Source: Acidimicrobiales bacterium AG-414-N20
GTDB taxonomy: Bacteria; Actinomycetota; Acidimicrobiia; Acidimicrobiales; MedAcidi-G1
Reading direction: 5' to 3'
DNA length: 64,000 nt
NCBI GenBank assembly: GCA_003214465.1
Contig: QCLO01000006.1
Location: 22,726-86,725, forward strand
Shown here in pieces: positions 1 to 8,544 of the stretch. Within the stretch, counting starts at the first letter, position 1. The number at the start of each line of letters is the position of its first letter. The translations under genes were made by a program, and so were the position numbers. The notes under the pieces were generated by a model. The model did not search any database. It was not told the origin of the DNA and saw only the letters and a list, made by a program, of their open reading frames with translations.

Positions 1-10
1 CAACTATAGG

Positions 11-976
11 TTAACCGACTTTTTGCAAAGTATGAAAGTGCTCTGATAATGAATTATGCCATTTGAGTTGGGATCGGAGACCAGTGTCTATAGATGTTTT
101 AGGTTTCCATCCTAATTCGTCCATTACAAGATCTTTTGAGGCGCAAGTTAACTCCGGATCTCCGGGCCTTTTATTTAATTGTTGAAGAGTTATTGGAGCC
201 CCAACGATTCCTTCAACAGTTCTTATTAGGTCTAAAAGTTCTATTGGTTCCGCTCCACCGGCATTTAACACACGACTAGTTACTTTTTCTATGCTGCCCG
301 CTAGTTGAAAAACTTCAACTATGTCATCCACGAATGTAAAAGACCTTCTTTGCCTACCCTCACCCCATAATGGAAAAGGTTCCCCGTTAAGAACAGACTC
401 AAACATTCTGTGTATAGACATATCCGGTCTCTGCCTAGGGCCGTAAACGGTGAAGAGACGTAAACTTATGACATCTAAACCACGTTCTGCGTAAACAGAT
501 GCAAGATGCTCAGCTGCTAGTTTAGAAACCCCATATGGGCTGACAGGGTGAGGTAGATCAGTTTCTTTTGACTCGCGATTTGTCGGACCGTAAACAGAAG
601 AGCTTGAAGCTATTACAACTCTCCGAACACTTTTTTCTAAACATTCCTCAAGTAATCGTTGTGTTGTTAGAACATTCCTATCTAAGTGGGTTTCGAAACC
701 TGAACCCCATGAAGTCTGAACACCAGGTTGTCCGGCTAAATGATAAACCGTGTCAACTTCGTCTAATCCTTCTAGAGATTGGGAATCTAAGACATTTGAA
801 TTCTTTAATTCAAAATTTTTATTTTTTAACGCTTTCTCTATATTTCTTCTCTTCTGTTCTGGGTCATAATTTCGCGAAAAATCATCGACACCTACCACAG
901 ATCTGCCTTTATCTAAAAGGCTGTCCGTCAAATTTGAACCTATAAATCCAGCCGCACCCGTCACTAGATCTTTCAT
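11..976 (-). CDS. NAD-dependent sugar epimerase/dehydratase
   Basis: Extended-SDR nucleotide-sugar epimerase or dehydratase, likely acting on a UDP- or dTDP-sugar in the cytoplasm. The N-terminal Rossmann motif TGAAGFIG lies at about residues 6-13, SSSSVYG precedes the active site, and the YGVSK (YxxxK) catalytic pair is near residue 150. An upstream in-frame TTG at 991 is possible, but I chose the ATG at 976 because GAGG sits about 8 bases before it and the protein then begins directly with the first beta strand. At about 321 residues the length is normal for UDP-glucose 4-epimerase relatives. Family is certain; the sugar is not. No cell-envelope neighbours lie inside the window. Confidence 0.85.
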   Translation of the reverse strand: MKDLVTGAAGFIGSNLTDSLLDKGRSVVGVDDFSRNYDPEQKRRNIEKALKNKNFELKNSNVLDSQSLEGLDEVDTVYHLAGQPGVQTSWGSGFETHLDRNVLTTQRLLEECLEKSVRRVVIASSSSVYGPTNRESKETDLPHPVSPYGVSKLAAEHLASVYAERGLDVISLRLFTVYGPRQRPDMSIHRMFESVLNGEPFPLWGEGRQRRSFTFVDDIVEVFQLAGSIEKVTSRVLNAGGAEPIELLDLIRTVEGIVGAPITLQQLNKRPGDPELTCASKDLVMDELGWKPKTSIDTGLRSQLKWHNSLSEHFHTLQKVG

Positions 977-1029
977 ATTCACTAACCTCAATCTAGAATC
1001 TTAGTGATGGAAAGGATAATTGATAAATT

Positions 1030-1173
1030 ATGAGAGGCAACCTTTACATAAAATATCTTACAATTTTATTTTTATCTCTAATCGCGATTTTTGCTGCTTG
1101 TGGTTCCGATGATGGTCGCCATGTCAGAGATGTTAATAGCTCTCCTAGGGCAAATATTATTGTTGCTGTCTAA
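1030..1173 (+). CDS. very small predicted lipoprotein (47 aa)
   Basis: A short reading frame between two minus-strand genes. It encodes a basic start (MRGNLYIKY), a hydrophobic stretch of about 14 residues (TILFLSLIAIFAAC) and a lipobox-like AAC followed by GSDD, the pattern of a lipoprotein signal peptide with the cysteine at residue 24. Only about 23 residues remain after the predicted cysteine. It ends at TAA and overlaps the stop of the convergent SDR gene by 4 bases. There is no clear Shine-Dalgarno sequence. It may be a real small lipoprotein, or the remnant of a longer lipoprotein whose 3' part was lost. Function unknown. Confidence 0.45.
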   Translation: MRGNLYIKYLTILFLSLIAIFAACGSDDGRHVRDVNSSPRANIIVAV

Positions 1174-2159
1174 TTAAAAACTCCGCCGGTTAACTGTTCG
1201 CTTAATTCCCAGAGCTCCCCCGCGGCTTTATCATCTAATATATGACTAGCCATACTGCATGACCCTGGTGAAGAATCTTCCGATGCCAGAGGAACACCTA
1301 ATTGACAATCAGCCAAATAGTGACCCCCTTGACTTTCAAGAGACTTCTCAACACAGGCCCAAACTGTTGTAGCCGCTCCTGCTTCAACAGTTTTAGGGCT
1401 CATCATGTTGTCACTACTATTTGAATCTTCGTCCGCTGAAATTTGTGCTTTTCGTCTTTCCATTAGGCTCGCCATATCTTCTTCTGTCATGTGTCGTCCC
1501 AATTCAGTGAAAATCATCCCTGGGTGAACTGAAAAAGCATGGATTCCTTTCTCCGCATAGCGTCGATCAAACTCTCTGGCAAACAAGGCGTTAGCTGATT
1601 TTGATTGCCCGTAACTGTCCCATCCGTCATAATCACGTCTTTCAAACATTGGGTCATCTAAATTTACACCGCAAATAAGATGCGCTCCGGAAGATAAACA
1701 TACAACCCTTGAAGCTCCTGATTTCTCCAATGCAGGCATCATTAATCCGGTAAATAGATAGTGCCCTAAATGATTAACTCCAAACTGTTGCTCAAAACCG
1801 TCAGTTGTGTGGCCAAATGGAGTGCACATTATTCCAGCGTTGTTCACTAAAAGATCTAGGCTTTCATTCTTACTGAGAAATTCTTCAGCGGAAGATCTGA
1901 CATCTTCGAGAGATGCCAAGTTGAGTTCGTGCAGCTCAAGTTTGGCTTCAGAATTGCTCGATAGAATTCTTTCTTTAGCTTCCAAATTTTTTGTATTGTC
2001 TCTTGCCGCCATAATGACTGAGGCCCCAGCCGCTGCTAGAGCACGTGCTGTTTCTTCACCAAGTCCACCTGAAGCCCCCGTAACTAGAACTTTCTTACCA
2101 GATAAATCAAGACCTTCTAAAATTTCATTTGTTGTTGTTTCTTTATTCCATTTACTCAC
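1170..2159 (-). CDS. short-chain dehydrogenase, retinol-dehydrogenase-like
   Basis: Classical SDR of about 329 residues, longer than the usual 250 and resembling the retinol-dehydrogenase/WW-oxidoreductase-like branch. Visible are the NADP-binding TGASGGLG, the structural NNAGI, and the catalytic YGQSK. An in-frame TTG lies at 2177, but a strong AGGAGG stands just before the GTG at 2159, so I place the start there. The C-terminal extension (about residues 240-329) includes a polar, serine-rich segment. Substrate unknown; an alcohol/ketone oxidoreductase role is inferred. It is divergent from the nitronate monooxygenase gene, with about 125 bases between them. Confidence 0.8.
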   Translation of the reverse strand: MSKWNKETTTNEILEGLDLSGKKVLVTGASGGLGEETARALAAAGASVIMAARDNTKNLEAKERILSSNSEAKLELHELNLASLEDVRSSAEEFLSKNESLDLLVNNAGIMCTPFGHTTDGFEQQFGVNHLGHYLFTGLMMPALEKSGASRVVCLSSGAHLICGVNLDDPMFERRDYDGWDSYGQSKSANALFAREFDRRYAEKGIHAFSVHPGMIFTELGRHMTEEDMASLMERRKAQISADEDSNSSDNMMSPKTVEAGAATTVWACVEKSLESQGGHYLADCQLGVPLASEDSSPGSCSMASHILDDKAAGELWELSEQLTGGVFN

Positions 2160-2284
2160 AGCTTCCTCCTTCAACAATCAACAATCTAGACCAGAAAGAT
2201 TGTTTCTAATGATTGGGCTAAATCAAACACTCCATGGCAGTATGTTTTAAACAGACTTGAATAAGACACCTAAGAGGAGAATGG

Positions 2285-3430
2285 ATGAAAACACCAGTAA
2301 CTGAAATGCTAGGAATCGAATTTCCTATTCTCGCATTTAGTCATTGCAGAGATGTAGTAGCTGCGGTTTCTAAAGCTGGTGGTCTGGGAGTGCTGGGAGC
2401 TGTAGGTCACAGCGATCAGGATCTTGAGATCGATTTGAAATGGATCGAGGAAGAAGTTGGCGATTTTCCATACGGAGTTGACCTAATAGTCCCAGCTCGA
2501 TACGCCGGAGACGGTGAAGGGGGCTTAAAAATCGAAGATATTGCTGCCATGATTCCTGATGAACATAGAAAATTTTTGGAAGAACTACTTGAACGGTATG
2601 AAGTGCCAGAAGAAGCCCCTGAGGAATCAAAATCATCTAATAGCTGGTCGGAGAGATCTACTGACGCCCCTTTTTCTGCAAATCGTGCTGCCCGTCAAAT
2701 AGAAATAGCTTTAGCTCATAGACCATCCTTAATGGCCAATGCGTTAGGGCCTCCTCCCAAGGAAATGATCGACAAATGTCATGACGCAGGTGTGAAAGTA
2801 GCTGCATTGGCAGGAGCACGCACACACGCTGAAAGACACGTGAACGCAGGGGTCGACATGATAATCGCTCAAGGTTACGAGGCGGGAGGCCACACAGGTG
2901 AAATAGGATCTATGGTTTTAATCCCAGAAATTGTTGACGCCGCAGGTTCTGTACCTGTTGTTGGTGCTGGAGGTATCGGAAGGGGCAGACAGATGGCAGC
3001 GGCAATGGCTTTAGGGGCAGCTGGGGTCTGGTGTGGCTCAGTATGGTTAACCACTGAAGAAGCAGAAACTCACCCCGTAGTAAAAGAAAAAATGTTAGCT
3101 GCAGGGTCTGGTGACACCCTCAGGTCGCGTTCTCTGACAGGTAAACCCGCAAGAATGTTAAAAAGTGCTTGGACCGAAGAATGGGCTAGAGAAGATACCC
3201 CTGATCCTCTCGGTATGCCTTTGCAACCCATTTTAACTGACGGTTCGCAGGCCCGAATTAATAGAACAGCTCATCATTCTGGTTCCGGATCAGAGAAACT
3301 TGCAACTTATTTCGTAGGCCAGATTGTCGGGTCAATGAACCGGGCACGACCGGCTGGTCAAGTTGTTATAGATATGATTGAGGAATTTATCGAATCTTGC
3401 GAATATCTAGCTAAGCAATTAGAAACTTGA
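2285..3430 (+). CDS. nitronate monooxygenase (2-nitropropane dioxygenase family)
   Basis: FMN-dependent TIM-barrel enzyme of 381 residues. Family marks are the N-terminal TEMLGIEFPILAFS, the AGGLGVLGA loop, the glycine-rich GYEAGGHTG that carries the usual active-site histidine, and the phosphate-binding VVGAGGIGRGRQMAAAMALGA. Family members oxidise alkyl nitronates, often as detoxification, but many paralogues act elsewhere, for example as enoyl reductases. An AGGAG lies about 8 bases before the ATG. A residue stretch rich in Glu and Ser around 105-130 looks like an insertion between beta strands. Monocistronic; the convergent hydrolase gene ends 6 bases downstream. Confidence 0.8.
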   Translation: MKTPVTEMLGIEFPILAFSHCRDVVAAVSKAGGLGVLGAVGHSDQDLEIDLKWIEEEVGDFPYGVDLIVPARYAGDGEGGLKIEDIAAMIPDEHRKFLEELLERYEVPEEAPEESKSSNSWSERSTDAPFSANRAARQIEIALAHRPSLMANALGPPPKEMIDKCHDAGVKVAALAGARTHAERHVNAGVDMIIAQGYEAGGHTGEIGSMVLIPEIVDAAGSVPVVGAGGIGRGRQMAAAMALGAAGVWCGSVWLTTEEAETHPVVKEKMLAAGSGDTLRSRSLTGKPARMLKSAWTEEWAREDTPDPLGMPLQPILTDGSQARINRTAHHSGSGSEKLATYFVGQIVGSMNRARPAGQVVIDMIEEFIESCEYLAKQLET

Positions 3431-3435
3431 CTTAA

Positions 3436-4260
3436 TCACACATTTATTGTTTCAAGATCAGATGGAAGAATAATTTCCCCGTCAAAATGTTCAGAAGCAA
3501 TTTGTATCCATTGGTCAATATCTTCTTGCGTTGAAGGGGCAGGCACGCAGTGGTTTAGAACAAGGGTTTTAACTCCTGCCCTCTTCGCTGTGCGAGCCGC
3601 ATCTTCAACCGTCGAATGATAATCAAGGACGTCTAAAAGGCGTTTTATTGGAAGCTGTTTAATCAGGTCGTCTCTTATGACGGTCTGTACGTACACATCT
3701 GCACCTGAGCAAAGCTCATCTAGGCCCGCACATGGGATCGTATCTCCTGCTAAAACAATCGAACTGCCTTCTGCTTCAATTCTGTATCCAACCGTCGGGT
3801 GGACTGGCTTGTGATCAGTAATAGCTGCGGTAATTCGTACCTGTTCGTCGTCTAAGACAACTCCTGCAGCAGTCTCACTCACTTCAAGCTGAGGCGGTGA
3901 ATCCAAATCTGAGTGATGCTCAATTCGATATCCAATATCGGGCCCAAGCATTTTTAGGGTGTTTTCAATAAAATCCTCCGTGCCTTCTGGGCCAACTATC
4001 GGCAGAGGTGGAGCCGGAAACCCCTGAATCCACCTCGTCGTAATAAAATCATTGACATCTGTTACATGGTCACTATGTAAATGGGTAAGAAGAAGCCTCT
4101 CAATAGTTATAGGTAAGGTTCCTGCAGCTGCCAAACGCATCAGACAACCCCTTCCACAATCAATCAGAAAATTCCGACCGGCCACTTTGATCAACTGCGA
4201 GGGACCAGAACGATTAGGGTCTGGAAGCGGACTACCAGTTCCCGTCATAATTAATTCCAC
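3436..4260 (-). CDS. metallo-beta-lactamase-fold hydrolase, RNase Z/arylsulfatase-like
   Basis: MBL-fold hydrolase of 274 residues. The metal-binding HLHSDH is at residues 60-65, followed by downstream ligand candidates in the LAGDT motif and a late LNHC histidine. The N-terminal TGTGSPLPDPNR is typical of the ElaC/RNase Z-like and arylsulfatase-like branch. The first codon taken is GTG at 4260, five bases after the stop of the upstream SDR gene; an ATG four codons later is also possible. It is probably translated in one operon with that SDR. I cannot tell tRNA 3' processing from small-molecule hydrolysis; isolated enzymes of this type are often the latter. Confidence 0.75.
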   Translation of the reverse strand: MELIMTGTGSPLPDPNRSGPSQLIKVAGRNFLIDCGRGCLMRLAAAGTLPITIERLLLTHLHSDHVTDVNDFITTRWIQGFPAPPLPIVGPEGTEDFIENTLKMLGPDIGYRIEHHSDLDSPPQLEVSETAAGVVLDDEQVRITAAITDHKPVHPTVGYRIEAEGSSIVLAGDTIPCAGLDELCSGADVYVQTVIRDDLIKQLPIKRLLDVLDYHSTVEDAARTAKRAGVKTLVLNHCVPAPSTQEDIDQWIQIASEHFDGEIILPSDLETINV

Positions 4261-4264
4261 TTGA

Positions 4265-5035
4265 TCAACTCAGATTGTTAAAACTAACGAGTCCTCCGCC
4301 ATCGAGAACTAACGTTTGACCTGTCATCCATCCAGATGACTCACTCGAAAGATACAAAGCAGCCGATGCTATGTCCTGAGTCTCTCCCAGGCGTTTTAGA
4401 GGATAACTTTGAGCCACAATGTCACCCTGTCCGCCTTCCCATAAGGCCTTTGCGAAATCTGTCTTGATTAAACCTGGTGCAATAGCGTTAACTCGAACTC
4501 CGGGCGCAAGTTCCGCAGCTAATTGCATGGTTAAATGAATCAAAGCCGCTTTGGTTATGTCATAGGGGCCAAGTATCGGGTTAGTTGAAAGTCCTCCCAC
4601 TGAGGAAATGTTGACGATGTTTCCACCGTTTTCTTTCATCCACATGTTCCAACATTTTTGACTCCACAACAATGGCCCTGTGAGATTTACTTCGATTGTT
4701 TTGTCCCAGCGAGGAACATCAACATCTATTGTCGGCCCAGCATACGGGTTCGTCGCTGCATTGTTAATGAGAATATCCACACTTCCGAAAGTCGAAAGTG
4801 TGGCTTGAACCGCGCGTTCGATATCTTCGATACGCCCAGCATTGCCAGCCTCAAATGCTAAATCACCGCCGGTTGCTTCAGTAATTTCTTTTACAGCTTC
4901 CTCGCACACCTCTGCCTTGCGGCTGGTAATCATTACTTTTGCTCCAGCTGAAGCAAGTTCGGAAGCTATTGCCTTGCCGATACCTCGAGAACCGCCTGTT
5001 ACTATCGCTACTTTTCCGTTTAAATCTGTATCCAT
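4265..5035 (-). CDS. SDR family oxidoreductase (FabG-like)
   Basis: Classical SDR of 256 residues with TGGSRGIG at the N terminus, NNAAT in the fourth strand, a serine in NISSVGG, the catalytic YDITK, and the C-terminal APGLIKT and WMTGQTLVLDGG typical of 3-oxoacyl-ACP reductase-like enzymes. All four catalytic positions (Asn, Ser, Tyr, Lys) appear present. It starts at an ATG and is followed after 4 bases by the MBL-fold hydrolase, so the two are probably cotranscribed. With no fatty-acid synthesis genes nearby, a catabolic hydroxyacyl or alcohol substrate is as likely as a biosynthetic role. Confidence 0.82.
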   Translation of the reverse strand: MDTDLNGKVAIVTGGSRGIGKAIASELASAGAKVMITSRKAEVCEEAVKEITEATGGDLAFEAGNAGRIEDIERAVQATLSTFGSVDILINNAATNPYAGPTIDVDVPRWDKTIEVNLTGPLLWSQKCWNMWMKENGGNIVNISSVGGLSTNPILGPYDITKAALIHLTMQLAAELAPGVRVNAIAPGLIKTDFAKALWEGGQGDIVAQSYPLKRLGETQDIASAALYLSSESSGWMTGQTLVLDGGGLVSFNNLS

Positions 5036-5110
5036 GTGTCGACTTTATCTACTAAAAGATCTGATGGGCCGATCAGGCAAAAGATGTGGAAACTCTGCAA
5101 AGATTAAGTC

Positions 5111-6139
5111 GTGAAAGATAAAAAAGAAATTGAGTTAATTCTCGAGCCTGAAGATGAATACAACCATGAACCTGACGACGTTTCAAACTACAACGAATCA
5201 ATGTATTTCAATCTGATTGATCATTCGCAAAAAATTGGCGGCTGGTTCAGATTGGGAAATCGAGTCAATGAAAATTACGCGGAAATGACGTGTTGTATCT
5301 ATTTGCCGGATGGGCGTGTTGGCTTCATGTATAAGAAACCAGAAATTAAAACAAACGCTGTTTTTGATGCTGGCGGTATGCGTTTCGAAGTAGTTGAACC
5401 TTTTAAAGAATTAAAACTTTCTTACGAAGGGAAAGTATGTGTTTTGGACGAACCAAATGACATGGCTGAACCTAAAAAAGCTTTTACTGAGAATCCCATG
5501 GTCGATACGACAGTCGAGCTGACATTCAAGGGCATTTCCCCAATGTTTGGTGGACGTCCAGTGGAAAAATCGACAGGAAAAGAACCTACTCAAAAAATGG
5601 AGGAGTCTTTTTCAAAAGCCCACTATGAACAGCACATATCCGGAAAAGGGACTATGCAAGTTGGAGATGAACGTTTTGAATTAAATGGTTTGGGTCTACG
5701 AGACAAATCATGGGGTGCCCGATATTGGCAGGCAATTGCCTGGTATCGCTGGTTACCAATGGCTTTCAATGATGATTTCGCAATGATGATTTCATTGATC
5801 AGTAAAGATGGCATAACAGCCGCAAGTGGAGGAATGGTTCTTCACAATGACACTTACCATTTGATCAGGAGCGTGGAAATTGATTCTGTTTGGGATGATG
5901 CTTGGTATCAGAAATCTCTAAAAGCTCGTATCTCAACAGACGACAGAGATTATGAAATTAAAGGTGCAGTCGAATCTCTAATACCACTCAGGAATCAAAG
6001 AACTGCTCCAGATGGCGAACAGCTATTTACACGCATAACTGAAGGTCTCACACGTTATGAGTGTGATGGCATAACTGGATGGGGGATGTCTGAATATCTT
6101 GATCAAATTGTAGATGGGATTCCTATAGGAGCTGTATAG
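5111..6139 (+). CDS. uncharacterised protein, possible lipocalin-like (CrtC/AttH-type) fold
   Basis: I do not recognise a characterised family. The 342-residue protein has no signal peptide or membrane segment and is rich in aromatic residues. A motif LRDKSWG near residues 196-202, followed by ARYWQ, resembles the RDHSWG signature of uncharacterised lipocalin-like proteins related to hydroxyneurosporene synthase/AttH that are common in actinobacteria. The start is GTG with only a weak ribosome-binding site. The next gene (tag) begins 4 bases after its stop, so the two are probably one transcript. A two-lobed beta-barrel binding a hydrophobic ligand is a guess. Confidence 0.6.
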   Translation: MKDKKEIELILEPEDEYNHEPDDVSNYNESMYFNLIDHSQKIGGWFRLGNRVNENYAEMTCCIYLPDGRVGFMYKKPEIKTNAVFDAGGMRFEVVEPFKELKLSYEGKVCVLDEPNDMAEPKKAFTENPMVDTTVELTFKGISPMFGGRPVEKSTGKEPTQKMEESFSKAHYEQHISGKGTMQVGDERFELNGLGLRDKSWGARYWQAIAWYRWLPMAFNDDFAMMISLISKDGITAASGGMVLHNDTYHLIRSVEIDSVWDDAWYQKSLKARISTDDRDYEIKGAVESLIPLRNQRTAPDGEQLFTRITEGLTRYECDGITGWGMSEYLDQIVDGIPIGAV

Positions 6140-6143
6140 GTCT

Positions 6144-6755
6144 TTGAACGGAAAAAAATCAGAAACTGAAAATATCGTTCGATGCAGTTGGGCGGGGCAA
6201 CACGAAGATTATAAGGCCTACCATGATGACGAATGGGGTCGTCCAATAACCGGCGATAGTGCCCTATTTGAAAGAATCTGTCTTGAAGGATTTCAAGCAG
6301 GTTTGTCGTGGCTAACAATTTTGCGAAAAAGAGAATCTTTCCGACTGGCTTTTGAAACTTTCGAACTTTCAAAAGTTGCCGATTTCGACCAGAAAAAAAT
6401 CGAATCCCTAATGAATGACGCTCGAATAGTTCGCAACAGGGCAAAAATCTTGTCCACTATAAATAACGCTCAATGTGCTTTAAAAATGATTGACGAATAT
6501 GGATCACTTGCAAATTTTCTTTGGTCTTTTGAACCTTCTTCAAAAAAGTATAGAAATGTGAACTCTGTTCCTTCACAAACAGACGACTCAAAAAAGTTAA
6601 GTGCTGAGCTGAAAAAAAAGGGTTGGAGTTTTGTTGGTCCTACAACCATCTACGCATTCATGCAGGCCGTGGGAATGGTAAACGATCACATGACAAGTTG
6701 TTGGGTTTTTGAAGATGTAGAAAAAGAAAGACGAAAACTCTCTCGTCCGATTTAA
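6144..6755 (+). CDS. tag: DNA-3-methyladenine glycosylase I
   Basis: Base-excision repair glycosylase that removes 3-methyladenine from alkylated DNA. The four zinc ligands of the Tag family are all visible: Cys14 in RCSW, His27 in YHDDEWG, and His182 and Cys186 in NDHMTSC, with the same 13- and 4-residue spacings as E. coli Tag. GLSWLTILRKRE is the family's core helix, and 203 residues is normal. The start appears to be TTG, 4 bases after the upstream stop, with AGGAG about 11 bases before it. In an organism handling methylated osmolytes, alkylation repair is unsurprising, but that link is only inference. Confidence 0.92.
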   Translation: MNGKKSETENIVRCSWAGQHEDYKAYHDDEWGRPITGDSALFERICLEGFQAGLSWLTILRKRESFRLAFETFELSKVADFDQKKIESLMNDARIVRNRAKILSTINNAQCALKMIDEYGSLANFLWSFEPSSKKYRNVNSVPSQTDDSKKLSAELKKKGWSFVGPTTIYAFMQAVGMVNDHMTSCWVFEDVEKERRKLSRPI

Positions 6756-6763
6756 AGCTGATG

Positions 6764-7774
6764 TTATGAGTCTCTATTCACTACAAATTTAGCGATCTCT
6801 TCCAATTCGTAGAATGTTTCTTTTCTAATATCTGCGTTATTAAGAAATTCAGTTGCTCTTTTGAGGTGTTTATCTGCTTCCTCAAGAGTAGCTTCACGGC
6901 CTCCCGCATTTTCTATCAAAGAGGATGCATAGGAGACTTCTTCCTCGCTGAGCTCACCGGTAATATTAAAAATATCTGAAAGCTTTTCTGCTTCTGAACT
7001 ATTCGCAGAGAGAACAATAGAAACCGGCATAGATTTCTTTCTTTCTCTAAGATCGTTACCAACTGGCTTACCTGTAACTTTTGGATCCCCCCAAATCCCG
7101 AGCACATCATCCACTGCTTGATAAGCGAGTCCTAATTCATATCCAAAAACTTCAAGAGAACTGCAAGTATCTTCATTTGCCCCACTCAAAACCGCCCCTA
7201 CAGAAGACGCATAGCCCAATAAGGCCCCAGTCTTAGCTGCTTCCATCTTTAAACATTCTTCGAAACTAACAGTCGGCAAATCGTCAAAAGTCATATCTGA
7301 AGCTTGTCCGGAGATCATTGTCATAGTCGCATCTACTAAACGCCTAGCAGCCTGCACGCGTTCTGGAGTGTCTTCTTCTAACAAAACTTGAAAAGCAAGA
7401 GTATGCAAAGCGTCACCTGCTATCAAAGCATCTTCAACAGTGAATGCAGTCCAAGCGCTCGGCCGATGTCTACGTTCTTTATCGCCATCAATAATGTCGT
7501 CATGAATTAATGAAAAATTGTGAATCATCTCTACAGCAACCGCCCCTGGTATAGCCGTTTCAGACCTTCCACCGACTGCCTCAGAAGAAAGAACTGCAAG
7601 CGCAGGGCGCAAACGTTTACCTGCGTCTTTAGGGGTTTTAAATCCTTTAATTGTTTTCCATCCAAAATGATATTCAATTACAGGCAACAAATCATCAGAA
7701 AGTTTTTTTACCGAATTTATTAATTCAGGTTCAATTAACTTCATAACCCTGTTCAGAGCTTGTGGACTTTCCAT
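6764..7774 (-). CDS. trans-isoprenyl diphosphate synthase (GGPP/FPP synthase type)
   Basis: Polyprenyl synthetase of 336 residues that condenses isopentenyl diphosphate with an allylic diphosphate. The first aspartate-rich motif is DDIID (residues 92-96) followed by RRHRPSAW. The second is DDVLGIWGD from residue 222, where the usual last Asp of DDxxD is Gly; this variant is common in actinobacterial and related synthases. GKPVGNDLRERKKSMP is the conserved downstream loop. Chain length cannot be read from sequence. It is the last gene of a minus-strand run starting near 13191; its ATG lies 3 bases after the preceding stop, implying translational coupling with genes of unrelated function. Confidence 0.88.
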   Translation of the reverse strand: MESPQALNRVMKLIEPELINSVKKLSDDLLPVIEYHFGWKTIKGFKTPKDAGKRLRPALAVLSSEAVGGRSETAIPGAVAVEMIHNFSLIHDDIIDGDKERRHRPSAWTAFTVEDALIAGDALHTLAFQVLLEEDTPERVQAARRLVDATMTMISGQASDMTFDDLPTVSFEECLKMEAAKTGALLGYASSVGAVLSGANEDTCSSLEVFGYELGLAYQAVDDVLGIWGDPKVTGKPVGNDLRERKKSMPVSIVLSANSSEAEKLSDIFNITGELSEEEVSYASSLIENAGGREATLEEADKHLKRATEFLNNADIRKETFYELEEIAKFVVNRDS

Positions 7775-7777
7775 AAC

Positions 7778-8542
7778 TTACTTACTTCGATCATTAATGA
7801 AGGGGAAAGTTTTCCTTACTTCCGAAACTCTTTCCGGTTCAATGTCTGCTATCAATATTTCCTCACCCTCTGAAGAAGCTTCTTTTATTACTTCTCCCAA
7901 AGGATCAATAATTGCTGAGTCTCCTTGATAGGACAAACCATCTCCTTCACCGACTCTATTGACACCCACTACATATGCTTGATTTTCAATAGCGCGAGAA
8001 CGAAGCAATGCCTTCCAATGGCCACTTCTAGCCGAGGGCCAATTCGCTACCACAATATACAGGTCAGTTTTTGGAGCTAAGTTCCAAAAAGCGTCTGCAA
8101 ATCTCAAGTCATAACAGACGAATAAACTTGTTCGTACTCCCATCAGATCTATTGTCACGAATTGACTACCAGCTCGATAATTTTCATGTTCACCGGCGAA
8201 AGTAAAAGGGAAAACTTTGTCATATTCGTGCGACTCTCCCAAAGGACCTTTAACTAGAAAACGGTTTACAGGCAGTTCATCTTCTAGATCTTTTGTTGGA
8301 ACAGACGCAGCCATCCACAAATTTTTAATCTTCGCTTGCTCGCTGAGAAAAGTTTCACTTTCCCCTTCTGGTTTTTCTGCGATTTTGTCAGACGCCATTG
8401 AGAATCCAGTTGAGTACATCTCAGAAAGGACTACTAACTCTGCTCCGTCACTCGCCGCTTGAGCGACCATAGGACTTAAACGCTCATGATTAGCAGAAGG
8501 ATTTTCCCAGATCACATCATGTTGTATGGCGGCAATCTTCAT
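7778..8542 (-). CDS. carbon-nitrogen hydrolase, omega-amidase-like
   Basis: Nitrilase-superfamily amidase of 254 residues with the full Glu-Lys-Cys triad: Glu41 in VLSEMYSTGF, Lys109 in YDKVFPF, and Cys143 in FVCYDLRF. The FVCYDLRF context and the small size match the omega-amidase/YafV branch, which hydrolyses 2-oxoglutaramate or 2-oxosuccinamate. The gene directly upstream encodes a class I aminotransferase whose stop is 2 bases before this ATG. The combination of a glutamine-using 2-oxo-acid transaminase and an omega-amidase is a known pairing in methionine salvage and glutamine transamination. The function is inferred from family and neighbour. Confidence 0.85.
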   Translation of the reverse strand: MKIAAIQHDVIWENPSANHERLSPMVAQAASDGAELVVLSEMYSTGFSMASDKIAEKPEGESETFLSEQAKIKNLWMAASVPTKDLEDELPVNRFLVKGPLGESHEYDKVFPFTFAGEHENYRAGSQFVTIDLMGVRTSLFVCYDLRFADAFWNLAPKTDLYIVVANWPSARSGHWKALLRSRAIENQAYVVGVNRVGEGDGLSYQGDSAIIDPLGEVIKEASSEGEEILIADIEPERVSEVRKTFPFINDRSK

Positions 8543-8544
8543 TT

